DNA of 49,926 nt from Actinomycetota bacterium (GCA_947449765.1 CANFSP010000010.1:1-49926); one strand, 5' to 3'. Counted from the first letter of the stretch, positions 1 through 9,582 are shown. Program-made: numbers and translations. The notes: generated from the letters alone by a model not told the origin.

Positions 1-23
1 CCAAATCCCGCCAGCAAACACGC

Positions 24-66
24 GCCAATTAGTAAAGCCCCCACAAGGGGGGCTTTACTAATTGGC
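24..66. terminator. 19-bp stem hairpin at left island border
   Basis: Positions 24-42 and 48-66 are perfectly complementary, with a 5-base loop. Read on the minus strand, the stem starts with the CCA of the tRNA-Ser remnant. This looks like the original downstream terminator of the tRNA-Ser gene, now separated from it by the island. There is no long T run, so terminator function is inferred from position and stem strength. Confidence 0.6.
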
Positions 67-85
67 GGTCCCGGTGGGATTCGAA
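62..85. repeat. Left attachment-site repeat (tRNA-Ser 3' end)
   Basis: These 24 bases match 16402-16425, inside the intact tRNA-Ser gene, with one mismatch at position 82. The repeat covers the CCA end, the acceptor 3' strand and part of the T arm, as expected for tyrosine-recombinase integration into a tRNA 3' end. It defines the left border of a roughly 16.3-kb island. Confidence 0.8.
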
Positions 86-190
86 TTCTCTTCATGCCCT
101 AGACCGGTATTGGGAGAGACTGAGATTCCGCCGGAAACTGGGCCTCTTTAGGTGTTTCTGGGTCAGCTAGATTTACGCTGCATCTCATTC

Positions 191-214
191 AATTGTGTCC
201 ACGGTGTGTCCATG
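191..214 (+). repeat. Copy of the motif at the integrase 3' end
   Basis: AATTGTGTCC followed by GTGTCCATG occurs here and again at 16311-16335, at the 3' end of the integrase reading frame, with a short variable spacer. It may be the tail of an older integrase copy or an arm-type recombination sequence. The function is not established. Confidence 0.35.
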
Positions 215-215
215 A

Positions 216-335
216 AGACAGGAGGGCCACACTACTGACCGTCACGGCAACGTATTGCTGGACACGACGGCGCTCGCCACCGGGCTTGAAATCGTTGGAG
301 ACATCGAGCGTCTGCGCGGGCTCAAGGGTCGGTGA
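216..335 (+). pseudogene. Codon-like fragment, unassigned
   Basis: An open stretch of about 39 codons runs between a TGA at 213 and a TGA at 333. It has a protein-like composition, including the run LLDTTALATGLEIVG. The pattern weakly recalls the C-terminal part of PIN-domain toxins, but the match is too short to name. There is no clear start codon or ribosome-binding site. It is probably gene debris at the island edge. Confidence 0.2.
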
Positions 336-377
336 GGATGCTGCGAGGCTAGAGTCGAACGGGCGTCGGGGCCTGAA

Positions 378-731
378 TTACCAGCCCGTAGAACCAGACG
401 TAGTCAGCTTGGGGCTGGCATGAATTGCGTCGGTAAGAATTCGCATGGCCTTCTCGGCTCGGCGATAGTTTATGGCCACACTTTCCCTGCAACGAATAAC
501 GATCGAGGCCACCGTCTCATCACCCATCCGGCTTATTTGAATCCTCAGCTCAGGGGAAGTGACGAACGAAACGCCCTCGGTGAATTTGCCCTAGATCAGA
601 CCTGTTTCTCGTGACACCCTCTTGACCTTGCCGATGCGATTCACGATCTCAATGATTTCCTCAGCGGCGTCCGCGGGTAAGGATGAAAAGCGAAGTTCAA
701 GCGCGGAATGCGATTCTTGTGCAAGGCCCAT
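378..731 (-). pseudogene. Small ORF with internal TAG, unrecognised
   Basis: An ATG at 731, preceded by a good ribosome-binding site (AGGGGG six bases upstream), opens a 46-codon frame that ends at a TAG at 591-593. The same frame then continues without a stop to a TAA at 378-380, giving a coherent product of about 116 residues if the TAG is ignored. The sequence is charged and helix-like before the TAG (for example ADAAEEIIEIVNRIGKVKR) and after it (RAEKAMRILTDAIHA). I read this as one small gene broken by a nonsense mutation. An alternative is an intact 46-residue protein. No family is recognised. Confidence 0.4.
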
Positions 732-812
732 GATTGCCCCCTATCTGAATTTTTTGAGGGTACTCCATCTGGCTTCTTCTGGCACGTGGTAGCTGGAGCG
801 GGCTCCCCGGCA

Positions 813-883
813 GCAAAGCGATGCTTTGCCCCGAGCTGGGACCCCAGATCCCGCCTCACCTCGACAGAATTGCTGTCGAGGTG
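813..883. other. Two adjacent perfect hairpins upstream of hutG
   Basis: Positions 813-819 and 823-829 form a 7-bp stem with a 3-base loop. Positions 857-867 and 873-883 form a perfect 11-bp stem (CACCTCGACAG) with a 5-base loop. No recognisable gene occupies 732-999, which otherwise holds only short open frames. The second hairpin could be a terminator-like structure, a recombination site or a regulator site ahead of hutG. Confidence 0.4.
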
Positions 884-999
884 CGACAACAATCGGGCGG
901 GCATTTCGTCCAAATGTCGTCTGCAGCAAAATGCCCAAATTCCGCGGAAAATAAGGGGAATCTGGGCCATTCGAGTGGCTTTCGAAATATGCTTAGTGC

Positions 1000-1938
1000 A
1001 TGTCTTCCAAGCTGTCGCATGACCCGCTTTGGCCACGAGCAGGTAGCTGGGTTGACCCGGCCCAACTCAGTGAAGGTGAGCGAGTTGCCATGGCTGTTGT
1101 GGGTGTTCCTGCTCATAAGACATCTCTTTCTCCCACGAATGCGCATCTGACGCCAACCGCAGTGAGGGAGGCCCTCATGAGGTACTCGGCGACTCTGGTC
1201 CCTGAACGCGGACCGGGCTCAGAGCGCCGAAGTAGTCCTGTCGAACTCGACGGTGTCGTGGACTTGGGTGACGTCCACGAACCGGACAGCCCTGAAGGTG
1301 AACTCCGCACGCAGCACCAGATGAGTGTCGCTCTGGGTCATGCTGACGTGGCGCTGGCAATCGGTGGCGACAATTCGATTACTGTGGCTGCGGCCCTGGG
1401 CGCCTGGGGATCCAAGCTCGAATCCGCCGGCTTGATTACTCTCGACGCTCATTACGACTTACGCGACGGCGTCTCTAATGGATCCCCGGTCCGACGCCTA
1501 GTCGAATCAGGGCTTGACGGTCATCGAATCGTTCAAATCGGCATTGCCGACTTTGCTAACTCTCCTGCGTATGCGCAGCGAGCTGCCGACTACGGAATCA
1601 CCGTCATTCACTTGGACGAAGTCCGTCGGAGGCCAATTTCGGACATAATGTCGGAAGCTCTTGAGATAGCTGGAGTGGGAGGAGGTCCCGTTCACCTCGA
1701 TATCGACGTAGACGTCTGTGATCGGTCGGTTGCGCCTGGGTGTCCGGCCTCTGTTCCTGGTGGCCTCCTTGCCCACGAGCTTCGGGCAATGGTTCGACAG
1801 GCCGCACGCGACCGTCGCCTTGCATCAATCGACATTACTGAGGTTGATGCTTCCGCTGACAGCGCAGACGGCAGAACCGTGCGGTTGGCTGCACTTTGTG
1901 TCCTTGAATCCCTCGCCGGAATCTCACAAAGGAACTAG
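1000..1938 (+). CDS. hutG: Formimidoylglutamase HutG
   Basis: A 312-residue ureohydrolase (arginase fold) that would split N-formimidoyl-L-glutamate into glutamate and formamide, the last step of histidine degradation in the cytoplasm. Manganese-site motifs are visible: GGDNS near residue 122, LDAHYDLRD near 147 and DIDVDVCD near 234. The first has Asn where arginases have His, and the last has Arg after the final Asp instead of Pro. I believe such changes occur in actinobacterial HutG proteins, but cannot check. The start ATG at 1000 has no strong ribosome-binding site, and a later start cannot be excluded. The gene converges on hutI, and the two stop codons share the palindrome CTAG (1935-1938). 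The three other hut genes beside it support the assignment over agmatinase. Confidence 0.85.
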   Translation: MSSKLSHDPLWPRAGSWVDPAQLSEGERVAMAVVGVPAHKTSLSPTNAHLTPTAVREALMRYSATLVPERGPGSERRSSPVELDGVVDLGDVHEPDSPEGELRTQHQMSVALGHADVALAIGGDNSITVAAALGAWGSKLESAGLITLDAHYDLRDGVSNGSPVRRLVESGLDGHRIVQIGIADFANSPAYAQRAADYGITVIHLDEVRRRPISDIMSEALEIAGVGGGPVHLDIDVDVCDRSVAPGCPASVPGGLLAHELRAMVRQAARDRRLASIDITEVDASADSADGRTVRLAALCVLESLAGISQRN

Positions 1939-3119
1939 ACGAGATTCCCGTCAATCCAAACACGACCAATTTGAGGAACGCCTGGTCGATACGCAAGATG
2001 GCGAAAACTTGGAGCCTTGATCTCGACGAGGTTTGCTTTCATCCCGGGTTTGAGGGAACCGACGTCTGACCTATGGAGAGCACGGGCGCCTCCTGCGGTT
2101 GCAGCCCACAGAGCCTCCGCTGGTGTCATTCCTATCTCCCGAACAGCTAATGCGATGCAGAACGGCATTGAACTTGTGAAACACGATCCAGGATTGCAGT
2201 CGCTTGCCAAAGCAACGGTCACGCCGGCGTCAAGCAATCGCCGAGCATTGGGATATGGGTGTTTAGTCGAAAACTCAACACCGGGAAGAATCGTCGCTAC
2301 GGTTTGCGACTTAGCAAGCGCCTCAACATCTTCGTCACTCAGATAAGTGCAGTGATCGACTGCGGCAGCACCGAGTTCAACCGCCAACTTGACACCGGCA
2401 CCTAGGGTGAGTTGGTTGGCGTGCATTCGAACGCCAAGATTTCGGGCCCTACCGGCACTGAGGATACGCCTCGCTTGATCAACGTCAAATGCTCCGTCAT
2501 CGCAAAATACGTCAATCCACTTCGAATAAGGCGCACAGGCATCGAGCATTTCACCGGTAACGAGCGCGATGTATTCTTCCGATCTACCGTTGAATTCAGC
2601 CGGGACCACGTGAGCGCCGAGGAACGTCACTTCATCGGTGACCTCGCGTGCGAGACGCACGAGTCGCTCCTCCGTCTCGACATTCAGCCCGTAGCCACTC
2701 TTGATTTCAAAGGTGGTGGTGCCCTGCGAATGCAGTTCGTCAACAAAGGCACGCAAGCGGGTCCTGAGGGTCTCATCGGTTGCGGCACGAGTCGCAGCAA
2801 CCGTCGAGAGAATACCCCCCGCCGCGTACTTCTCTCCCCTCATGCGGGCTTCAAACTCATCCACCCTGTCACCCGCAAAGACCAGATGAGAGTGACTATC
2901 GACGAAGCCAGGAATCAGTGTGTTTCCACCCAAATCGATGACTTCGTCGGCGTCTGGAGCAGCGTCGCTGCTCCCAACCCACTGGATGACCTCATCGTTG
3001 ACGAGTACAGATGCATGTGCATCGGTTGAAGCGCGGAGCACCCCCAGCAGAGAACGATCGCCGACTGATTCATCATTCGTAACCAGTTCACCAATGTTCG
3101 TGATGAGGGTACTGCGCAT
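1935..3119 (-). CDS. hutI: Imidazolonepropionase HutI
   Basis: A 394-residue amidohydrolase that opens the ring of 4-imidazolone-5-propionate to give N-formimidoyl-glutamate. The metal-dependent barrel is shown by [10 protein letters not shown] near residue 76 (the HxH pair), a His near 237 (RMHANQL), a second His near 260 (DHCTYL), and the catalytic Asp in ASDCNPGS near 309. The length is typical of the family. The gene starts 4 bases after the hutU stop codon, so it is almost certainly the last gene of a hutH-hutU-hutI transcript. Its 3' end overlaps the convergent hutG. Confidence 0.93.
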   Translation of the reverse strand: MRSTLITNIGELVTNDESVGDRSLLGVLRASTDAHASVLVNDEVIQWVGSSDAAPDADEVIDLGGNTLIPGFVDSHSHLVFAGDRVDEFEARMRGEKYAAGGILSTVAATRAATDETLRTRLRAFVDELHSQGTTTFEIKSGYGLNVETEERLVRLAREVTDEVTFLGAHVVPAEFNGRSEEYIALVTGEMLDACAPYSKWIDVFCDDGAFDVDQARRILSAGRARNLGVRMHANQLTLGAGVKLAVELGAAAVDHCTYLSDEDVEALAKSQTVATILPGVEFSTKHPYPNARRLLDAGVTVALASDCNPGSCFTSSMPFCIALAVREIGMTPAEALWAATAGGARALHRSDVGSLKPGMKANLVEIKAPSFRHLAYRPGVPQIGRVWIDGNLV

Positions 3120-3123
3120 CTAC

Positions 3124-4794
3124 TTAGCCTTCCAGCATAGGTACACGCAGGCCACGTTCGCGAGCGATCTCTTCTGCTCGCTCGTAGCCAGCATCGACGT
3201 GACGCATGACGCCAGTACCGGGGTCATTAGTGAGAACGCGTTCAAGTTTTTCCGCTGCCAGGGCTGTCCCGTCGGCGACAGTCACTTGACCACAGTGGAT
3301 ACTACGACCGATTCCCACACCGCCACCATGATGAAGTGAGACCCAACTCGCACCGCTCGCTGTGTTAAGTAGAGCATTAAGAAGCGGCCAGTCAGCGATT
3401 GCATCCGAACCATCCGCCATTGCCTCGGTCTCACGGTATGGTGATGCCACTGATCCCGAGTCGAGATGGTCACGACCAATGACAATGGGAGCTGAAAGTT
3501 CACCGCTAGCGACCATCTCGTTGAACTTGAGTCCGGCAAGGTGACGTTCTTTGTACCCCAGCCAACAGATTCGCGCAGGAAGTCCCTCGAAGTGAACCTT
3601 CTCTCCGGCACGCTCAATCCAACGTCGCAGGTGTTCATTTTCGGGGAACAAGTCGATGATGGCTTGATCAGTTTTGCGAATGTCCTCGGGATCACCCGAA
3701 AGCGCAACCCAACGGAATGGTCCGTTTCCTTCACAAAATAGCGGGCGGATGTAGGCGGGCACGAAGCCAGGAAAATCAAACGCGCGCTCGTAGCCACCCA
3801 GCTCCGCTTCTCGGCGAATTGAGTTGCCGTAGTCAAAGACGATCGCCCCCGCGTCTTGAAACTCAACCATAGCCTTGACTTGCTTGGCCATCGACTGTCG
3901 ACTTAACTCGGTGAACCATTCGGGGTCGGCCGCCGCGCGCGCGTGCCACTCCTCAGGCGTGACGCCTTCTGGTAGGTAGCTGAGGGGATCGTGAGCACTT
4001 GTCTGGTCAGTCACGATGTCAATAGGCACTTTGCGCTCGAACAGCTCCGTAAAAATAGTCGCAGCATTTCCGACCACTCCCACGGACAGGGCGCGCTTCT
4101 CATTCTTTGCGGCGAGCACGCGGGCGATTGCATCATCCAAATCGTGAGTCATTTCGTCAAGATATCCGTGATCGACGCGACGCTGTAGGCGACTTGCATC
4201 CACATCGACGAGAAGCACGGCTCCATCGTTCAGGGTCACTGCAAGCGGCTGGGCTCCACCCATTCCGCCACCGCCACCGGTCAGGGTCAAGGTTCCGGCG
4301 AGGGTGCCACCAAAGTGCTTACGAGCCACAGCACCGAATGTTTCGTAGGTTCCCTGGAGGATTCCTTGCGTGCCGATGTAAATCCATGAACCAGCTGTCA
4401 TCTGGCCGTACATCGTGAGACCCTCGGCCTCCAACCTGCGAAACTCTGGCCAGGTTGCCCAATCCCCAACGAGGTTGGAGTTGGCAATCAATACGCGGGG
4501 AGCCCATTCATGCGTGCGAAAAACACCGACAGGCTTTCCGGATTGTACGAGCAGGGTCTCATCTGCCTCGAGAGTTTCAAGAGTACGGACGATTGCGTCG
4601 TAGGCTTCCCAACTGCGCGCTGCGCGCCCAGTGCCACCGTAAACGACCAAATCTTCTGGGCGCTCAGCTACTTCTGGGTCGAGGTTGTTCATCAACATGC
4701 GCATTGCGGCTTCGGTCTGCCACGTCTTCGCGGTTTTGTTCGAACCACGAGCTGCGCGGATTGATCGGTTTGGGTCGTGTTGAGTGAATGTCAT
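3124..4794 (-). CDS. hutU: Urocanate hydratase HutU
   Basis: A 556-residue NAD-dependent urocanase converting urocanate to imidazolonepropionate. Length and motifs are typical: the glycine-rich segment [12 protein letters not shown] near residue 160, the NAD-binding fold around [14 protein letters not shown], and the signature [11 protein letters not shown] near 407 with the conserved Cys that lies by the active site. It sits between hutH (24 bases upstream) and hutI (4 bases downstream), all on the minus strand, as one operon. Confidence 0.95.
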   Translation of the reverse strand: MTFTQHDPNRSIRAARGSNKTAKTWQTEAAMRMLMNNLDPEVAERPEDLVVYGGTGRAARSWEAYDAIVRTLETLEADETLLVQSGKPVGVFRTHEWAPRVLIANSNLVGDWATWPEFRRLEAEGLTMYGQMTAGSWIYIGTQGILQGTYETFGAVARKHFGGTLAGTLTLTGGGGGMGGAQPLAVTLNDGAVLLVDVDASRLQRRVDHGYLDEMTHDLDDAIARVLAAKNEKRALSVGVVGNAATIFTELFERKVPIDIVTDQTSAHDPLSYLPEGVTPEEWHARAAADPEWFTELSRQSMAKQVKAMVEFQDAGAIVFDYGNSIRREAELGGYERAFDFPGFVPAYIRPLFCEGNGPFRWVALSGDPEDIRKTDQAIIDLFPENEHLRRWIERAGEKVHFEGLPARICWLGYKERHLAGLKFNEMVASGELSAPIVIGRDHLDSGSVASPYRETEAMADGSDAIADWPLLNALLNTASGASWVSLHHGGGVGIGRSIHCGQVTVADGTALAAEKLERVLTNDPGTGVMRHVDAGYERAEEIARERGLRVPMLEG

Positions 4795-4817
4795 GGTATC
4801 TCCTGCATGAATGGGTA

Positions 4818-6347
4818 CTAGATAAGGGAAATGGGAGTCGCCTGAAGGAGGTCGCCGGTGGCGACAAGCGCAACTATGGATTCGATGTCTGGGGACATAA
4901 ATCGGTCGGGTCCTGGTTCGGCTCCGGCCGCACGAAGTCGATCAACGACCGGCTTCGTATTTGGTCCAGCGTGGAGGGGCGCCCGAAGCGCGATTCCTCG
5001 TGCGCTGGTCAACAGTTCAATCGCAATGACTCGCTGCAGGCCGTCAATTGCCTTGCGCAACTTGCGTCCCGCGGCCCAACCCATTGAAACGTGATCTTCT
5101 TGCATGGCTGAACTCGGAATCGAATCCACGGATGCAGGGAAAGCTAGACGCTTGAGTTCGCTCACAATTCCTGCTGCCGTGTACTGAGCGATCATGAGAC
5201 CGGAATCGACGCCCACTTCGTGCGCGAGGAAGGGCGGCAGACCGTTATTGCGCGATTTGTCGAGGAAACGATCGATGCGTCTTTCACTCATACTCGCGAC
5301 ATCCGCTACGGCGATAGCCAAGAAGTCCAGAACGTACGCGACCGGTGCTCCATGGAAATTTCCGTTTGATTCAACACGTCCGTCGACAGTAACCACAGGA
5401 TTATCGACCGCGCTAGCAAGTTCGGCCTGGGCCACATTGAATGCGTGAGTAACCGTGTCCCTAGCAGCACCATTGACAATGGGGGCGCAACGAAGGGAGT
5501 AGGCATCCTGCACCCTGGTACAGCCGGGCCCCTGGTGGCTAGCAACGATAGGTGACCCTGTGAGCAGATCGCGCATGTTTTGGGCAGCAAGGGCTTGCCC
5601 CGCTTGAGGGCGAAGGGCCTGCAAATCTGCGGCAAACACTTTCGCCGTGCCAAGCAACCCTTCAACGCTCAGGGCGGCAGCCAGATCAACAGTCTTCAGG
5701 AGTATTGCAATGTCGTGAAGGGCAAGTGACAACATACCCAGCATTCCGTCAGTTCCATTGATGAGAGCAAGCCCCTCTTTCTCCCCGAGCTTTAGCGGCA
5801 CAATGCCGGCAGCGCGAAGAGCGTCGCTTGCGGGCATCAAAATGCCCGAGGCGTCGCGCACCTCGCCCTCTCCAAGACATGCAAGAGCCACATGAGAGAG
5901 CGGCGCCAAGTCGCCCGAGCATCCAAGAGACCCATACTCCCGAACCACTGGGGTAATCCCTGCGTTCAATAGAGCAGCGTACGTTTGAGCTGTCTCGCCC
6001 TTGACTCCGGTTCGACCCGTCATGAGCGTTGACAGTCGAAGCAGCATGAGGGCACGCGTCACCTCACGTTCAACTTCAGGCCCTGAACCCGCAGCGTGCG
6101 ACCGAACGAGACTTGCCTGCAACTGCGCGCGTCGATCGCCTTCGATGAAAGTGTTCGCCAGCGCACCGAAGCCGGTCGAAATACCATAATGCGGCTCGGG
6201 GTCAGAAGCCAGCCCATCGATCAAGCGGCGACTTGCCGCAACCTGCTCCAGAGCCGAAGAATCGAGCTCAACGGGTGCCCCGTGGCGAGCGACTGAAACG
6301 ACGTCTTGAACACTTACGGGGCCAACGCCTACAACAACTTTTTTCAT
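4818..6347 (-). CDS. hutH: Histidine ammonia-lyase HutH
   Basis: A 509-residue lyase that removes ammonia from histidine to give urocanate. The reading frame is open upstream to 6551, but homology begins at [10 protein letters not shown]. That ATG at 6347 leaves the intergenic operators outside the gene, so I chose it. The electrophilic MIO cofactor would form from Cys143-Ser144-Gly145 within [14 protein letters not shown]. Most family members have Ala-Ser-Gly, but the PROSITE pattern for the family, as I recall it, allows Cys. The active-site Tyr is at residue 54 (HYGISTGFG). First gene of the hutH-hutU-hutI operon, divergent from the iclR gene at 6436. Confidence 0.94.
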   Translation of the reverse strand: MKKVVVGVGPVSVQDVVSVARHGAPVELDSSALEQVAASRRLIDGLASDPEPHYGISTGFGALANTFIEGDRRAQLQASLVRSHAAGSGPEVEREVTRALMLLRLSTLMTGRTGVKGETAQTYAALLNAGITPVVREYGSLGCSGDLAPLSHVALACLGEGEVRDASGILMPASDALRAAGIVPLKLGEKEGLALINGTDGMLGMLSLALHDIAILLKTVDLAAALSVEGLLGTAKVFAADLQALRPQAGQALAAQNMRDLLTGSPIVASHQGPGCTRVQDAYSLRCAPIVNGAARDTVTHAFNVAQAELASAVDNPVVTVDGRVESNGNFHGAPVAYVLDFLAIAVADVASMSERRIDRFLDKSRNNGLPPFLAHEVGVDSGLMIAQYTAAGIVSELKRLAFPASVDSIPSSAMQEDHVSMGWAAGRKLRKAIDGLQRVIAIELLTSARGIALRAPLHAGPNTKPVVDRLRAAGAEPGPDRFMSPDIESIVALVATGDLLQATPISLI

Positions 6348-6392
6348 AGTTTGATGTTCGCGAGCAATGGTGACCTTTTCTATACCTAATTT

Positions 6393-6426
6393 CAGACTTC
6401 TGTCTGAGATACCAGACATTTGGTAT
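6393..6426. promoter_or_regulatory. Tandem palindromic operators between hutH and iclR
   Basis: Two adjacent inverted repeats fill the divergent promoter: CAGAC-TTCT-GTCTG (6393-6406) and ATACCA-GACATT-TGGTAT (6409-6426). The first resembles a site at 8313-8326 in front of the hisC-like gene, with 11 of 14 bases equal. The position suggests that the adjacent IclR protein binds here and controls hutH and itself. The TATGGT at 6424-6429 would be a plausible -10 for iclR, giving a short or leaderless mRNA. Confidence 0.65.
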
Positions 6427-6435
6427 GGTTCACGT

Positions 6436-7182
6436 GTGAGTATTGTTCCTGCGGCAGCGCAAACGCTGCACATCCTGACCCTGTTGACGCAATCAAGGGG
6501 CCCAATGCCTGCGGCGCAGATTGCTGGGCAGTTGGGACTCCCACGGTCCACCGTCTACCACCTGCTCACAGTTATGATTGACCAAGGTTTTGTAATCCAC
6601 TATCCGGAAGCTCGCAGATACGGTCTCGGACCCAGCGCCTTTGAACTAGGTGGCGGCTTTACCCGCCAGCAACCTTTAGCTCGCCTTGGGAGGCCCCTGC
6701 TTGAAGCTCTCGTGGACCGCTTGGGCGAGAGCGGTCATCTGGCAGTACTAAGTGGCAACGACGTCCTGTACCTAGTTGAAGAACGTGCGCGCCGCCGACC
6801 CTCGCTGGTTTCGGACGAAGGCGTTCGACTACCTGCGCACCTCACTGCTACTGGCAGAGCCATGCTTGCCTATTTACCCCAGGCTCAACTCCGCGCGCTT
6901 TATCCCGACGTGGGTGCCTTTGCTATCCGAGACGGCAGTGATTGGAACTACCGGAAGCTCAGAAATCTTCTCGAAAAGGTCCGAGAACGTGGGGTGGCTT
7001 CGGAAAATGGCGAAGTAACGCCCCACCTCTCTTCCCTAGGCGTTCCCGTCCTTGACCGCGCAAACTGGCCCATAGCCTCAATAGCCATAACCTACGGTGA
7101 ATCCACTCCGACGAATCAAATCACGGAGTTCGTAGTCGAGCTTCAATCAACGGCCAAAGAATTGAGCCGCAGGTTGCGTTAA
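6436..7182 (+). CDS. IclR-family regulator of the hut block
   Basis: A 248-residue IclR-type repressor or activator. The N-terminal winged helix-turn-helix (residues about 5-55) includes AAQIAGQLGLPRSTVYHLL, followed by the effector-binding domain (about 70-245). I chose the GTG at 6436 because homology starts at SIVPAAAQTL and an upstream ATG at 6367 would cover the operators. The gene diverges from hutH and converges on the hisC-like gene. In this family the effector is usually a substrate or intermediate of the adjacent pathway, here perhaps histidine, urocanate or a relative (inference). The second IclR gene of the island (12638) is a homologue with a different predicted binding site. Confidence 0.85.
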   Translation: MSIVPAAAQTLHILTLLTQSRGPMPAAQIAGQLGLPRSTVYHLLTVMIDQGFVIHYPEARRYGLGPSAFELGGGFTRQQPLARLGRPLLEALVDRLGESGHLAVLSGNDVLYLVEERARRRPSLVSDEGVRLPAHLTATGRAMLAYLPQAQLRALYPDVGAFAIRDGSDWNYRKLRNLLEKVRERGVASENGEVTPHLSSLGVPVLDRANWPIASIAITYGESTPTNQITEFVVELQSTAKELSRRLR

Positions 7183-7201
7183 AACTATTCAGCCGATGGC
7201 A

Positions 7202-8284
7202 CTACCGTTCCTCCTGCAGGAATCGATCCACTGCTTTGAGAACGGCTTCCTCGGCGAGTGGCTCCCCAACGGTAACTCGGACTCCCTCCCCGTTGAAGGC
7301 TCGCACCGAAACGCCTTCTTCCACGCAGTACTGCTCTAGGAGCAGAGTGTTCGTCGTGAGAGGAATCCACACGAAGTTAGAACCACTGACGGGTGTCTTC
7401 AACCCGCGCACTTCCAATTCTGCGCGCAGATTTCTCCGGGATGATTTAACCGTCTCAACGATTTGATCTACGTGTGACTTGTCTGCCCATGCCGCCCGGG
7501 CCGCGGCTTCAGCGATGAGATTTAGACCGAACGGGAGGGCGGTTGCCTGCACATTGCCTGCTATTTCCTCGGACGCAACCAGGTAGCCGGCCCGAAGACC
7601 GGCAAGGCCGTATGCCTTCGAGAATGTCCTCAGCACTACGAGATTTGGATACCTGTCGAGCAAGTCAACACCATCGATTTCTCCAGCACCAAATTCTCGA
7701 TAAGCCTCGTCGAGAAGCACTAGCACATTCGAAGGAACCCGATCAAGAAAGTCGACGAGACCCTTCTTGGATACCTCTGTCCCCGTTGGGTTGTTCGGGT
7801 TGCATACGATGATTGCAGAAGTCCTACCTGTTATGGCCCTCAGCATGGCTTCGAGATCATGAGTCGCTTCGGCATCGAGTGGTACCGGAACTTTCGTGGC
7901 ATCCGCAATCCCGATGAGGATCGGGTACGCCTCATAGCTTCGCCACGAGTAAATGACCTCCGTGCCGTTTCCGGTGTAGGCAGAGAGTGCCTGCTGCAGC
8001 AGTGAGATGGAACCTCCGCCCACCACGACTTGTGAACGACTCACACCTAATCGGGCCGCGATGTCGGTGGCCAGTCCATCCCCCACGAGAGAGGGGTAGC
8101 GGTTGACTCGCTTCGCAGCATCGTCCATTGCCTGCAGGATTGCCTTGGAGGGCTCGACCGTCGATTCATTAGATGATGCTCGCCAACGTACGCTACTTGC
8201 ACCAACTGCTGTTGAGTACCGGGGCAATGCCGCGACCGCGGGACGGGGAAGCGGGAGGCCCCCGGCTGCGGTTGATCTAGTCAT
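7202..8284 (-). CDS. HisC-like PLP aminotransferase
   Basis: A 360-residue fold-type I aminotransferase of the histidinol-phosphate/aromatic aminotransferase group. Visible motifs are NPNNPTG near residue 175, DEAYREFG near 207, and the cofactor-binding lysine in TFSKAYGLAGLRAGY near 238. The length fits HisC. Its place on a catabolic island, next to hut genes and behind an operator like that of hutH, argues for a catabolic job, such as interconverting imidazolepyruvate and histidine, rather than histidine biosynthesis. Substrate specificity cannot be read from sequence. An aromatic aminotransferase is the main alternative. It is separately promoted, 80 bases downstream of the lldD-like gene. 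Confidence 0.8.
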   Translation of the reverse strand: MTRSTAAGGLPLPRPAVAALPRYSTAVGASSVRWRASSNESTVEPSKAILQAMDDAAKRVNRYPSLVGDGLATDIAARLGVSRSQVVVGGGSISLLQQALSAYTGNGTEVIYSWRSYEAYPILIGIADATKVPVPLDAEATHDLEAMLRAITGRTSAIIVCNPNNPTGTEVSKKGLVDFLDRVPSNVLVLLDEAYREFGAGEIDGVDLLDRYPNLVVLRTFSKAYGLAGLRAGYLVASEEIAGNVQATALPFGLNLIAEAAARAAWADKSHVDQIVETVKSSRRNLRAELEVRGLKTPVSGSNFVWIPLTTNTLLLEQYCVEEGVSVRAFNGEGVRVTVGEPLAEEAVLKAVDRFLQEER

Positions 8285-8312
8285 CTACTTCTTACTTTCT
8301 CGTCTGTGATGT

Positions 8313-8326
8313 CAGACTTTGGTCTA
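8313..8326. promoter_or_regulatory. Operator-like site upstream of the hisC-like gene
   Basis: CAGACTTTGGTCTA contains the inverted repeat AGAC-TTTG-GTCT and shares 11 of 14 bases with 6393-6406 in the hutH promoter. It lies 29 bases before the aminotransferase ATG, where a repressor would act. I infer that the same IclR protein binds it, which would place this gene in the hut regulon. Confidence 0.55.
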
Positions 8327-8364
8327 CATATGGAGGCATAACCTCAGGCCCAAACCCTCATTGT

Positions 8365-9582
8365 CTAAAAGTGTTCGAGGAGCTCCGGGCCAAGTTCGCG
8401 CAATTCCGCTATCGTGCGTACTCCCATGAGTTGCATTGTTCTCAAAAGGTCGCTCTGAAGCAGATTCACCACGCGCTCTACGCCCAGTGACCCGGCCGCG
8501 ACAAGTCCCCACAAGTAAGCCCTGCCGACAAACGCTGCATCGGCTCCAAGCGCCACGGCGACAGCCACGTCCGCTCCGTGCTTGAATCCAGAGTCAACAA
8601 AGATGCCCATCTCCGGGCCAACTGCTCGTCGGACTCCGGCAACGAGTTCGATTGGCGGTACCAGGCGATCGAGTTGACGACCACCGTGGTTCGACAGGTG
8701 GATTCCATCGACACCCATCTGCTTTGCCCGAAGTGCATCAGCGGGACTAATAGGCCCCTTGATGGCAAGCTTTCCCGACCACAGACTGCGTATGGATGCA
8801 ACGTCATCCCACGTGAGGGCTGATTCGAACTGTTTGGTTATGTTTGCAATCGTGAAGCCTTCGGACGACTCGGTTGCGCGCACATTTGCGAATTCGAGGG
8901 CAGGATTCTTCAGCATGGCCATCCAATAATTTGGCTTCGTGGCGATATCCAAGATGCTCCCGAAATTGAGTTTGGGAGGTATAGTGAAACCGTTTTTCAC
9001 GTCGCGGAGTCTCCGTCCGGACACAGTCGTGTCAACGGCAATCTCCAAAACCCGATAGCCAGAATTCTGCGCTCTCGAAATGAGCTCAGAAGTTATTCCG
9101 CGATCCTTCCAGACGTACAACTGGAACCAATGGTCGGCAGCCGCGACGTCAGGATTGCTCACCAGTTCTTCAATCGACGTGGTCGCCATCGTCGAGAGTA
9201 CGTAGGGGACCCCAGCCCGCGCAGCCGCCTGAGCGGCTGCTGACTCCCCGAGCGGTGACAACATCTTGGTGTATCCGGTCGGGGCCAGGCCAATTGGCGA
9301 ACTCGTGTCACGCCCAAAGATCTGAGTGGCCGTTGATGCCTGTGATACATCGACCAACGATCTGGGCCTAAATTTCCACTGTCGAATGGAGTCGGTGTTG
9401 GCCGCGAGGCTGAGCTCCTCGTCGGCGCCTCCCTCCACGTAGTCAAAGACTGACTTTGGCAACTTCTTCTTCGCCACACGACGGAAATCATCCGCCGTGT
9501 GGCTTGAAGCTAATGCACGGGTCCTTGAGCTACGGGAAGGTAAGTGCAGATCGAGGAGGCTCAGTACCTCACGGGCTTTCAT
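8365..9582 (-). CDS. FMN-dependent 2-hydroxyacid dehydrogenase (LldD family)
   Basis: A 405-residue flavoenzyme of the L-lactate dehydrogenase/glycolate oxidase family, oxidising an L-2-hydroxyacid to the 2-oxoacid. The family signature with the catalytic His is SNHGGRQLDR near residue 298. The FMN phosphate region follows at VDSGFKHGADV, and a second glycine-rich turn lies at ALGADAAFVGRAYLWG. The N terminus has the usual ADDFRRVAKKKLPKSVFDYVEGGADEE order (residues 29-56, read in two parts). It is cotranscribed with the permease 24 bases upstream. The substrate is unknown. Lactate is the default, and imidazolelactate would link it to the aminotransferase and Hut (inference). Confidence 0.85.
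   Translation of the reverse strand: MKAREVLSLLDLHLPSRSSRTRALASSHTADDFRRVAKKKLPKSVFDYVEGGADEELSLAANTDSIRQWKFRPRSLVDVSQASTATQIFGRDTSSPIGLAPTGYTKMLSPLGESAAAQAAARAGVPYVLSTMATTSIEELVSNPDVAAADHWFQLYVWKDRGITSELISRAQNSGYRVLEIAVDTTVSGRRLRDVKNGFTIPPKLNFGSILDIATKPNYWMAMLKNPALEFANVRATESSEGFTIANITKQFESALTWDDVASIRSLWSGKLAIKGPISPADALRAKQMGVDGIHLSNHGGRQLDRLVPPIELVAGVRRAVGPEMGIFVDSGFKHGADVAVAVALGADAAFVGRAYLWGLVAAGSLGVERVVNLLQSDLLRTMQLMGVRTIAELRELGPELLEHF

Noticed and set aside
732-999. Overlapping short open frames on both strands in the left arm
   Set aside because: None has a start with a ribosome-binding site, codon character or a recognisable motif. They cross the perfect hairpins, so I list only the hairpins.
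2412-3029. Plus-strand open frame of 205 codons opposite hutI
   Set aside because: It is a shadow of hutI with no ribosome-binding site or domain.
1000-6347. A riboswitch or T-box ahead of the hut genes
   Set aside because: No known riboswitch structure is seen. Control is explained by the IclR operators.
6348-6551. N-terminal extension of HutH by 68 codons
   Set aside because: It would run through the divergent operators and the start of the iclR gene. Homology begins at the ATG at 6347.
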